Source of the DNA: a bacterium M00.F.Ca.ET.205.01.1.1
GTDB taxonomy: Bacteria > Pseudomonadota > Alphaproteobacteria > Rhizobiales > Rhizobiaceae
NCBI GenBank assembly: GCA_004791255.1
Contig: SRUQ01000004.1
Coordinates: forward strand, 448,031-512,030
Reading direction: 5' to 3'
DNA length: 64,000 bases
Part shown: positions 51,004-58,080 of the stretch, piece after piece
How the letters are laid out: the number at the start of each line of letters is the position of its first letter
Position numbering within the stretch: position 1 is the stretch's first letter
Program-made: the position numbers and the translations under genes
Notes under the pieces: generated by a model
What the model was told of the DNA's origin: nothing
The model's input: only the letters and a program-made list of their open reading frames with translations
Database searches by the model: none

Positions 51004-51633
51004 TCAGGCGCCGGAATGGGTATCGATACTGTAGGGGCAAACGGGATGATCCGTGCCGATCGCATCGCGCACGCGTCCCACCCATCCCGGCAATGCCGGA
51101 TAGTCCGCAAGCCGGAAGCCGCAATCCTCGGCCCGGTGGCTGTAGGCATAGACCGCGATATCGGCGATCGAAAGCTGGTTGCCGACGAGAAACGCGGTAT
51201 CGGCAAGCCCGCGATCCAGCGCGGCGAGCGTGCGGGCGCCTGCTGCCCGCTTGGCCTCGACCATGCCCTTGTTGCGCTCCAGCCGCCCGGTCAATGTCCA
51301 GAACCGCAACGAACCGATGACCGGTTCGACATGATACTGTTCGAAGAACAGCCACTGCATGACCTTGGCGCGCCGATAGCGGTCCGCCGGCAGATAGGTT
51401 GTGCCTTCGGCGAGATAGGTCAGGATCGCATTCGACTCGGCGATCGCCTGCCCATCAGCGAGCTGGAGAACGGGAACCGCGCCGGCCGGATTGAGGGCGA
51501 GGAACGCATCGCTGTGGCTCTCGCCCTCGAAAATCGAGACGATGCGGGTCTGGTAAGGGATTTTGAGCAGCCCGAGCAGAACGCGAGCCTTCCAGCCATT
51601 TTGTGACGGCAAATAGTCATGAAGCGTGAGCAT
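51004..51633 (-). CDS. Glutathione S-transferase
   Basis: A 209-residue cytosolic GST. The N-terminal thioredoxin-like domain runs MLTLHDYLPSQNGWKARVLLGLL, with Pro and Ser residues in the usual places; GAVPVLQLADGQAIAESNAILTYLAEGT is the cis-Pro and glutathione-binding block. The helical C-terminal domain begins near residue 88 and includes FLVGNQLSIADIAVYAY, the conserved N-capping box. It conjugates or reduces electrophiles; the substrate is unknown. AAAGGA lies six bases before the start. Confidence 0.92.
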   Translation of the reverse strand: MLTLHDYLPSQNGWKARVLLGLLKIPYQTRIVSIFEGESHSDAFLALNPAGAVPVLQLADGQAIAESNAILTYLAEGTTYLPADRYRRAKVMQWLFFEQYHVEPVIGSLRFWTLTGRLERNKGMVEAKRAAGARTLAALDRGLADTAFLVGNQLSIADIAVYAYSHRAEDCGFRLADYPALPGWVGRVRDAIGTDHPVCPYSIDTHSGA

Positions 51634-51961
51634 GGCGATCCTTTCCGTGCGAAGGTGTCTGTTCTGCCCTGTGCCGGCGGCCCTCGCATTCCGATTCTTG
51701 CCAAACCCAGGACCGGGTTGAACGGCTCAACTTCCGGACCGGTCACGCAGATAGACACAGGGCATTTCGGGTGAGTTCTGTGCGCAGGGCCGGCGATTCG
51801 AGGTCGCCATGCTGGCGCATGGCGTCATCCATGCCGGCTATCACCGTGGCGAAGTCGAGCGCGCCTCACCCACTTGTCGAAACCGACCTCGCCCGGCGGT
51901 CGCCGCGCTTGACGAGTATTCGAAGCCCACTGCGTCATCAGCTTTCCGCCCACATGAGGGG
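51634..51961. other. Intergenic region, no gene seen
   Basis: A 328-base stretch upstream of the GST start and downstream of the hypothetical gene at 51962. ORFs here are short and overlap in conflicting frames. I see no clear promoter, hairpin terminator, repeat or RNA gene in it. Confidence 0.6.
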
Positions 51962-52465
51962 TCAAGGCACACGATGCCCGACAGACTTCAGGAGCACGGT
52001 TAGAACGGCGCCCTTGTGAAGGCTGGCCGAGAAACTCTCGGCTATGAACTCGAGCGTCGAGTCATGGAACGTGAGGATGAAATGCCGATAGCCAGAAAAC
52101 AGTTCAGGCTTGTGGGATGAGTGAACCCGATTTGCCTTTTCAAGGGAAGCAACCCACGACGAGTGGAGGACTTCGAACGCCTCGTAGGAACGCAAACCAA
52201 GGGGATGGAGACGGTGGCCGCTGATGGCTTCGTCATTCGGCGGGCCGAATTGAAATGCCAGATAGGGATCTGCCGTCAGCATCGCCACCGGCTGGTTGCC
52301 TGTCAGCGGTGAAACCGGGCGCGGATTTGTGCCATCAAAAGATGGATCCGGAGCATCGGCTAAGTAGGCAATGACCAGCCTGCCTTCATCTGCAAACACA
52401 TGCGGCAATGGCGCGCCAGCGGAGAACAGCGGCACTTCGATCGGGAGCAGAGCCTCGGAAGTCAT
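51962..52465 (-). CDS. Hypothetical protein coupled to the FAD dehydrogenase gene
   Basis: A 167-residue soluble protein that I do not recognise. The sequence has no signal peptide or membrane segment. Blocks that might be conserved are the N-terminal LPIEVPLFSAGAPLPHVFADEGRLVIAYL, HRLHPLGLRSYEAFEV, and HFILTFHDSTLEFIAESF near the C-terminus. The ATG follows the stop of the upstream dehydrogenase with no gap (TAG then ATG), so it is very likely translated from the same mRNA and coupled. Confidence 0.65.
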   Translation of the reverse strand: MTSEALLPIEVPLFSAGAPLPHVFADEGRLVIAYLADAPDPSFDGTNPRPVSPLTGNQPVAMLTADPYLAFQFGPPNDEAISGHRLHPLGLRSYEAFEVLHSSWVASLEKANRVHSSHKPELFSGYRHFILTFHDSTLEFIAESFSASLHKGAVLTVLLKSVGHRVP

Positions 52466-53884
52466 CTAGTGGCTCGCGCCCGGCAGGATCTTCCCCGGGT
52501 TCATGATATCGAGCGGATCGAGCGCCTGCTTGATGGTGCGCATGATGTCGACGCCATGGCCGAGTTCGTGGCGCAGGAAGCCGACCTTGCCCTGGCCGAT
52601 GCCATGCTCGCCAGTGCACGTGCCCTCCATGGCGATCGCCCGCATGTTGAGCCGCGCGACGAATTTTTCCGACAGCGCGATCTCCTTGGGATCCTTCACG
52701 TCCATCAGCACCAGCACATGGAAATTGCCGTCGCCGGCGTGACCGACAATCGGCGCGATCAGTCCCATCTCCGCAATGTCGGCCTCGGTTTCGGTGACGC
52801 ATTCGGCAAGGCGCGAGATCGGCACGCAGACATCGGTCGACAGGCCCTTGGCGCCCGGCCGCAGCGTCAGCGACGACCAGTAGGCATCGTGTCTGGCCTT
52901 CCACAGCTTCGTCCGCTCCTCGGCAACGCTGGTCCACAGGAACGGCCCGCCGCCATTCTCCTGCGCAATCATGCCGAAGGTTTCGGCCTGCTCGGCAACC
53001 CCGGCATCGCTGCCATGGAACTCGACGAACAGGCACGGGCTCTCCGGATAATCGAGCTTGGAATAATTCTTCATCGCCCGCATCTGCAAGGCGTTGACCA
53101 GTTCGATACGCGCCACCGGAATGCCCATCTGGATCGTCGCGATCACCGTATTGCAGGCCGCCTCCAGGCTGGGGAACGGGCAGACCCCGCCGGAGATCGC
53201 CTGCGGGATGCCCTGCAGCCTCAAGGTGAGCGAGGTGATGATGCCGAGCGTGCCTTCCGAGCCGACCAGGAGCCGCGTCAGATCGTAGCCGGCCGAGCTC
53301 TTTTTCGCCCGCTTGCCTGTTATCACCGTCTCGCCGTCGGCCATGACGGCGGTCAGCGACAGCACGTTCTCGCGCATCGTGCCGTAGCGCACCGCATTGG
53401 TGCCCGATGCCCGCGTCGCGGCCATGCCGCCGAGCGAAGCATTGGCGCCGGGATCGATCGGGAAGAACAGGCCGGTGTCGCGCAGATGCCTGTTCAGATC
53501 CTCGCGCGTCACCCCCGGCTCGACGGTGCAGTCGAGATCCTCAGGATTGACCGACAGGATGCGGTTCATCCGCGATGTATCGACCGAGATGCCGCCGCCC
53601 GGCGCATTGGTGTGCCCTTCGAGCGAGGAGCCAACGCCGAAGGCGATCACCGGCACGCGATGCGCGGCACAGGCGCGCACGATCTCCTGCACCTCGACCG
53701 TCGTTTCCGGGAACGCGACGCCGTCCGGCGCCTGCGTCGGGATGTAGGTGGTGGTGTGCGCATGCTGCGAGCGGATGGCCTGGCCGGTCTGAAAACGCTC
53801 GCCGAGCTGCTGCTTGAGGATACCAAGCACCGCGGCAATGCCTTCCTCGTTGCGTTCGACCGGGTTGACGTCGCTCAGAGCCAT
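52466..53884 (-). CDS. FAD-linked 2-hydroxyacid dehydrogenase (GlcD/D-lactate type)
   Basis: A 472-residue flavoprotein. The FAD_binding_4 domain (about 40-220) contains VIAFGVGSSLEGHTNAPGGGISVD and PGANASLGGMAATRASGTNAVRYG. The C-terminal FAD-oxidase domain ends with VGHAGDGNFH and GEHGIGQGKVGFL, where His residues help catalysis. It matches D-lactate dehydrogenase (cytochrome) and GlcD-like enzymes that pass electrons to quinone or cytochrome. ATG 53884 has GGAGGA five bases upstream; an upstream in-frame ATG has none. It heads a two-gene operon with a hypothetical gene. Confidence 0.93.
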   Translation of the reverse strand: MALSDVNPVERNEEGIAAVLGILKQQLGERFQTGQAIRSQHAHTTTYIPTQAPDGVAFPETTVEVQEIVRACAAHRVPVIAFGVGSSLEGHTNAPGGGISVDTSRMNRILSVNPEDLDCTVEPGVTREDLNRHLRDTGLFFPIDPGANASLGGMAATRASGTNAVRYGTMRENVLSLTAVMADGETVITGKRAKKSSAGYDLTRLLVGSEGTLGIITSLTLRLQGIPQAISGGVCPFPSLEAACNTVIATIQMGIPVARIELVNALQMRAMKNYSKLDYPESPCLFVEFHGSDAGVAEQAETFGMIAQENGGGPFLWTSVAEERTKLWKARHDAYWSSLTLRPGAKGLSTDVCVPISRLAECVTETEADIAEMGLIAPIVGHAGDGNFHVLVLMDVKDPKEIALSEKFVARLNMRAIAMEGTCTGEHGIGQGKVGFLRHELGHGVDIMRTIKQALDPLDIMNPGKILPGASH

Positions 53885-53985
53885 GAATTCCTCCGCGAAT
53901 GGACCAGTGTCCACGCTTGTTATGCGATTATGGATGCGTAGTCTTACCCACCACGCTGTGTCCAGCACCAGACAAGGAAGTTTCG

Positions 53986-54465
53986 ATGTCCGTTCCCGCC
54001 CCTTACCGCTCCAAGCCCATGGACATCGAAAAGGACTGGATCGACTACAACGGCCACCTCAACATGGCCTATTACAACGTGCTGTTCGACCGCTGCTCGG
54101 ACGAGGCCTTCGAGGCGATGGGCATGGGCCTGGACTATGTGAAGGAGCGGCGACTGACCATCTACACAGCCGAGGTTCATGTCTGTTACGTGCAGGAACT
54201 GCATCTGGATCACAAGGTCCAGGTCTCGTTCCAGCTCATCGATCATGACGAGAAGCGGCTGCGCGCCTACCAGGAAATCCGCCATGTCGACGGCTGGCTC
54301 GCCGCCACCTCCGAAACCCTGTCGCTGCATGTCGACATGTCCGGACCGAAGGTGGCGCCCTTTCCCGCCGATGTGATGGCCAAGGTGGAAGCCATGCGCG
54401 CCGCCCACGCCGTGCTGCCCATGCCGGAGCGCGCCGGACGCTCGATCGGCATCAAACGCAAATAG
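53986..54465 (+). CDS. Hotdog-fold acyl-CoA thioesterase
   Basis: A 159-residue hotdog thioesterase of the 4-hydroxybenzoyl-CoA type. The motif DWIDYNGHLNMAYYNVLFDRCSDEAFEAMG holds the catalytic Asp position, then VHVCYVQELHLDHKVQVSFQL. The substrate is not defined; relatives act on short aromatic, betaine or fatty acyl-CoA. ATG 53986 is preceded by AAGGAAG; the frame extends 29 codons upstream without support. It is divergent from the dehydrogenase operon, separated by about 100 bases. Confidence 0.88.
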   Translation: MSVPAPYRSKPMDIEKDWIDYNGHLNMAYYNVLFDRCSDEAFEAMGMGLDYVKERRLTIYTAEVHVCYVQELHLDHKVQVSFQLIDHDEKRLRAYQEIRHVDGWLAATSETLSLHVDMSGPKVAPFPADVMAKVEAMRAAHAVLPMPERAGRSIGIKRK

Positions 54466-54696
54466 GGCGAAACCGACACTCGGGCTTCAAAGCCACACCC
54501 ACAATCTAAAATCGCGGAGCCTTCAAATCCCCCGGGTCCCGGCGCTTGAAGCGGCCTCACACCCACGTTAACCTTACCAAGGTTTTAACGAAAAGACGCT
54601 GGTTGAACCGTTGCGCGACTCAGCGGACCGGCCGAAAACGGTCCGCATCGAAGTAGCGACACGGGCGGCGGGGCATAGTCGGTTCGGGGGAAGTGC

Positions 54697-54894
54697 ATGA
54701 AAACCGATATCAAGGTCGAAGTGGACAGGCTGGCCGCCGATCCGCGCATATCGGACTATGATTTCTGGCGCTCGCTCAAGAACGTCGACAATGAAATTTT
54801 CCACATCGCCAACAACAACGAACCGATCCCGTTCGACATGATCCGCTGGCGCAGCATTCTCAAGCGAGCCCGCCTGAAGCGCGGTCACGCCTGA
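54697..54894 (+). CDS. Small hypothetical protein
   Basis: A 65-residue acidic-to-basic protein, MKTDIKVEVDRLAADPRIS at the start and WRSILKRARLKRG at the end, with no membrane segment. GGGGAAG precedes the ATG. I do not know a family. It is convergent with the Lrp-type gene and overlaps its 3' end by ten bases, which favours a real short gene over a chance ORF only mildly. Confidence 0.6.
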   Translation: MKTDIKVEVDRLAADPRISDYDFWRSLKNVDNEIFHIANNNEPIPFDMIRWRSILKRARLKRGHA

Positions 54895-55370
54895 GTACGC
54901 CGATTGAGCGCCGCCAATGGCGACCGCGCCACCACCGGTGACGACTGGATGATCGCGGTGTTGGTCATCGCATGCGGGATGATGCGGTCGATCACCCGTT
55001 CGAGCTCGGCCACCGAACCGACATGCGCCAACGCGATGAAACAGTCCTCGCCGGTCACCCGGTCGCATTGCACGATCTCCGGCAGGTCGCGGATGGTCTC
55101 GGCGACGGCCGCCAGTTGCCCCGGCACCGGCCGGATACGCAGCCATGCCGATAGCGGCAATCCAAGCGCGGCCGGATTGATCCTGACCGAATAGGCTTCG
55201 ATCACCCCACTCTCCTGCAGCCGCTTGATGCGCTCGGCCACGCTCGGCGCCGACAGGCCGACGACGCGCGCCAGCTCCGCCGTGCTGATGCGCGCATCCT
55301 TTTCCAGCAGGCGCAGGATTTTCAGATCCATCGCATCGAGGCTGGTACTTTCATTTCGAAGGCGTTTCAC
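54885..55370 (-). CDS. Lrp/AsnC-family transcriptional regulator
   Basis: A 161-residue Lrp-type regulator. The N-terminal helix-turn-helix is SLDAMDLKILRLLEKDARISTAELARVVGLSAPSVAERIKRLQ; the C-terminal RAM domain begins near residue 70 (LRIRPVPGQLAAVAETIRDLPEIVQCDRVTGEDCFIALAH). Such regulators sense amino acids. It is divergent from an EamA exporter; in many genomes such pairs control amino-acid export, so it probably regulates that gene. Confidence 0.93.
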   Translation of the reverse strand: MKRLRNESTSLDAMDLKILRLLEKDARISTAELARVVGLSAPSVAERIKRLQESGVIEAYSVRINPAALGLPLSAWLRIRPVPGQLAAVAETIRDLPEIVQCDRVTGEDCFIALAHVGSVAELERVIDRIIPHAMTNTAIIQSSPVVARSPLAALNRRTQA

Positions 55371-55393
55371 GGAAAACTCCTTGCATCCGGGAA

Positions 55394-55405
55394 AGGATCG
55401 ATCCT
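55394..55405. promoter_or_regulatory. Candidate Lrp site between Lrp and EamA genes
   Basis: AGGATCGATCCT is a perfect 12-base palindrome in the 89-base gap between the divergent genes. Part of it (GATCCTAT) recurs just before the EamA start. It is a plausible operator for the Lrp regulator. Confidence 0.35.
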
Positions 55406-55459
55406 ATCACGCGACCAACATCCATATGGTGCGCGAAAAATGCCTGCGATACTGATCCT

Positions 55460-56365
55460 ATGGACGATCAAGCGCAAGCCCGCACCACCGCCCCCATAGG
55501 CTCAGGCGCCCTCTCAGGCGTGGTGACTTCGATGCCGCCGCATCTGTGGTTCGGCGTCAGCGCCGTCTTCCACTATCTCGGCCCGGCCTTTGCGGTTCTT
55601 TTGTTTCCGCATGTCGGCGTGCTCGGTATGGCGTGGCTGCGCATCGCCACGGCCGTCCTGGTGTTTGCGCCGCTGACCCGGCCGTGGAGAACCTTCGCCC
55701 GCGCCGACCGGCCGACGAGGCTTCTGCTGCTTACTTTCGGGGCCAGCCTGGCGGTGATGAACTGCTCGTTCTACCTGGCGCTCGACCGCTTGCCGATCTC
55801 GCTGGTGGCGGCGATCGAGTTCGTCGGCACCATCGGCGTCGCGCTGGTCGGTCTCAGATGCCCGCGCAATGTCGCCACCCTTGCCTTTGCCGTCACCGGC
55901 ACCTTGCTGCTCATCGACGTCAGATGGTCCAGCGATCCGGTCGGCCTGTTCTGGGCTTTCCTCAACGGGGCGCTGTTTGTGGGCTATATCGTGCTTGGCC
56001 ACCGTGTCGCCGCGTCGGGTGCCGGCGACGGCATTGCGGGCCTTGGTGCTGCCATGGCCATCGCCTTCGTCGTCGTGCTTCCAATCGGCCTCACGGACGC
56101 GCTGCCGGCCTTTTTCTCGCCGCCGCTGCTCGCCGCCGCCGTCGGCGTCGGTATCTGCTCCTCAGTCATTCCCTATATCTGCGACCAGCTTGCCATGGCG
56201 CGGCTGCCGCGCTCGAGCTTCGCCTTGATGCTGTCGCTGCTGCCGGTCACGGCAACGCTGATCGGCGTCATCGTGCTGCGCCAGATCCCAAGTTTCAGCG
56301 ATTGCCTGGGCATCGCGCTGGTGGTCGCCGGCGTTGCCTTCCACAAGCCGGCGAACGCGGGCTAG
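55460..56365 (+). CDS. EamA-family exporter (RhtA-like)
   Basis: A 301-residue DMT-superfamily transporter with ten hydrophobic segments and two EamA repeats; the loops and SFALMLSLLPVTATLIGVIVLRQ near the end match the RhtA (threonine/homoserine exporter) subgroup. It lies divergent from an Lrp regulator with a short shared region, a common pairing for amino-acid efflux. The substrate is inferred from family only. No strong ribosome site precedes the ATG. Confidence 0.9.
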   Translation: MDDQAQARTTAPIGSGALSGVVTSMPPHLWFGVSAVFHYLGPAFAVLLFPHVGVLGMAWLRIATAVLVFAPLTRPWRTFARADRPTRLLLLTFGASLAVMNCSFYLALDRLPISLVAAIEFVGTIGVALVGLRCPRNVATLAFAVTGTLLLIDVRWSSDPVGLFWAFLNGALFVGYIVLGHRVAASGAGDGIAGLGAAMAIAFVVVLPIGLTDALPAFFSPPLLAAAVGVGICSSVIPYICDQLAMARLPRSSFALMLSLLPVTATLIGVIVLRQIPSFSDCLGIALVVAGVAFHKPANAG

Positions 56366-56376
56366 TCCTTTGCCGC

Positions 56377-57264
56377 TTACGCCAGCTTCTCCTTGAGGAA
56401 AGCCACCGTCCGGCCCCAGGCGAGGTCGGCCGCCTTCTTGTCGTAGCGGGCGGCCGAGGTGTCGTTGTTGAAGGCATGGTTGGCGCCTTCATAGACATAA
56501 ACCGTGTATTCAACATGGGCCGCGTCGAGTTCCGCCTTGAAGGCGTCGATGCCGGCATTGGTGCGATCGTCGAGCCCTGCATAATGCAGCAGCAGCGCTG
56601 CCTTGATCTTCGACACATCAACGGCCTTCGGCTGCATGCCGTAATAAGCCACGCTGGCTGCCAGATCCGGTGCGTTGACGGCCAGCATGTTGGCCGTGCC
56701 GCCGCCCCAGCAGAAGCCGATGGCGCCAACCTTGCCGTTGCCGTCCTTGTCGGCCTTGAGGAAGGCGACGGTCGCGACGCCATTGGCGACGGTCTGTGCC
56801 GGATCGAGCTTGGTGAACATGTCGCGCGCCTTGTCCTCGTCGGCGGGCGTGCCGCCCAGCGGCGACAGGAAATCCGGCGCAAGCGCTACGAACCCCTCCA
56901 GCGCCACGCGCCGCGCCACGTCGCGGATATGTGGGTTGAGCCCCCTGTTCTCGTGGATGACGATGACGGTGCCGAGCTTGCCCGTTTGCCCCGCCGGCTT
57001 GACCAGGTAGCCTTTGATCTCGCCGCTGGCCCCGGAGTAGCTGATGTCCTCGCCTTTCACGCGCGGATCGTTGTCGGCGACGATCGCCGCCTGCGCCGAA
57101 TTCGCCGCCAGCATTGGCGCGATAGCAGCCGCAGCCGCGCCTGATCCGGCAAGTCGGGTCAATTGCTCCATGAAACGGCGCCGGTCCAGCGTCAGATGCG
57201 TGTATTCGTCATAGGCGTCGATCATTGCCTGGGTGATGACTGGCTGGCCGATGGGCTTCGTCAT
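56377..57264 (-). CDS. Dienelactone hydrolase family protein with Tat signal
   Basis: A 295-residue alpha/beta hydrolase. The nucleophile motif is GFCWGGG (Cys as in dienelactone hydrolase, DLH), the Asp lies in a later LDDRTNAG block and the His in NHAFNN, giving the Cys-His-Asp triad. A twin-arginine signal (DRRRFMEQLTRLAG then an Ala-rich hydrophobic run ending SAQA) sits after about 31 N-terminal residues, an unusual offset, and predicts export to the periplasm. The chosen start has GAGGAG six bases upstream. Natural substrates of such exported DLH proteins are not settled. Confidence 0.9.
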   Translation of the reverse strand: MTKPIGQPVITQAMIDAYDEYTHLTLDRRRFMEQLTRLAGSGAAAAAIAPMLAANSAQAAIVADNDPRVKGEDISYSGASGEIKGYLVKPAGQTGKLGTVIVIHENRGLNPHIRDVARRVALEGFVALAPDFLSPLGGTPADEDKARDMFTKLDPAQTVANGVATVAFLKADKDGNGKVGAIGFCWGGGTANMLAVNAPDLAASVAYYGMQPKAVDVSKIKAALLLHYAGLDDRTNAGIDAFKAELDAAHVEYTVYVYEGANHAFNNDTSAARYDKKAADLAWGRTVAFLKEKLA

Positions 57265-57494
57265 GGCGTGCTCCTCGATCTTACTATCTCGACTTGGTCC
57301 TGCCGTTCGCAAGATAGGGGCGAGCCTCGCATCGTCCAGTCACGGCGCGGTGACCCCTATGCCGCGACCCACCTTCATCCCGCATCACATTTTGGTCATC
57401 GGCGACAAATCTTGATGGCGCGGCCACAATAGTAGGGGAAACTCGGCGATCGGCCGCGCAACGGCGCGGCCACGGCCCTGAGGGAGCGATAGAG
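57265..57494. other. Intergenic region, no gene seen
   Basis: This stretch, with the small ORF that follows, makes a 363-base gap between the hydrolase and the DUF gene. It is GC-rich, with imperfect CGGCCGCGC-type inverted repeats near 57450-57472. I see no clear promoter or RNA. Confidence 0.5.
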
Positions 57495-57623
57495 ATGACG
57501 ATGCCCTCACCGATCCTGGCCACCGCCTTTGTCGCGGCAGCGCGACTGTCGTTGCCGCAAGCCGTAAGGCCATGGTCAAGGTTCGCAGCCGCCAGCAAAC
57601 ACGAAAACCAGGGGTTGAGGTGA
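57495..57623 (+). CDS. Possible small ORF upstream of the DUF gene
   Basis: An ORF of 42 codons (MTMPSPILATAFVAAARLSL at the start) with GGGAG before its ATG. It ends four bases before the next gene's ATG, so it could be a translationally coupled leader. The sequence has no recognised family and may be chance. Confidence 0.25.
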   Translation: MTMPSPILATAFVAAARLSLPQAVRPWSRFAAASKHENQGLR

Positions 57624-57627
57624 AGTC

Positions 57628-58062
57628 ATGGACGTACAGGACATAGTGAACACCGTCTCGCAGAAGGCTGGTCTCGATCAGGCGACGACGGAAAAGGTCG
57701 TCGGCACCATTTTCTCGGTGCTCGAACACGAGGCCGAAGGCACCAGCGCCTCGTCTTTCTTCGCCAGGATTCCGGGCGCCGATACGCTGGCGCAGAAATA
57801 TGATGTCATGGCCGCCCCGGCAGGCGGCGGAGGTGGCTTCCTGTCCTCCCTGCAGGGCGCGCTCGGCGGCGTTCTCGGCGAAAAGGCCGGCGCGCTGGTC
57901 AATGGCCTCACTGCGCTGAAAGCATCCGGCCTCGACATGGCGCAGATCCAGAAGGCCGGCACAACGCTGATCCAGCAGGCCGAAGCCGCCGCCGGCCCCG
58001 ATTTGACCAATCAGGTGCTCGGCTCGGTTCCCAGCCTGAAGAGCCATCTCGGGCTCGGCTAA
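57628..58062 (+). CDS. DUF2267/DUF2780-like small protein
   Basis: A 144-residue Ala/Gly-rich protein. The start MDVQDIVNTVSQKAGLDQATTEKVVGTIFSVLEHEAEGT looks like a helical DUF2267-type segment; the rest has a Gly-rich loop (PAGGGGGFLSSLQG) and amphipathic helices (QIQKAGTTLIQQAEAAAGPDLTNQVL), reminiscent of DUF2780/VcgC-type proteins. No signal peptide is visible. The function is unknown. GAGGTGA precedes the ATG. It is convergent with the PQQ dehydrogenase gene. Confidence 0.75.
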   Translation: MDVQDIVNTVSQKAGLDQATTEKVVGTIFSVLEHEAEGTSASSFFARIPGADTLAQKYDVMAAPAGGGGGFLSSLQGALGGVLGEKAGALVNGLTALKASGLDMAQIQKAGTTLIQQAEAAAGPDLTNQVLGSVPSLKSHLGLG

Positions 58063-58080
58063 GCCGCAACGGGCCGGCCC

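Noticed and set aside
51771..52019. A plus-strand ORF or gene remnant upstream of the hypothetical gene
   Set aside because: Two overlapping frames compete, no ribosome site was seen, and no family was recognised.
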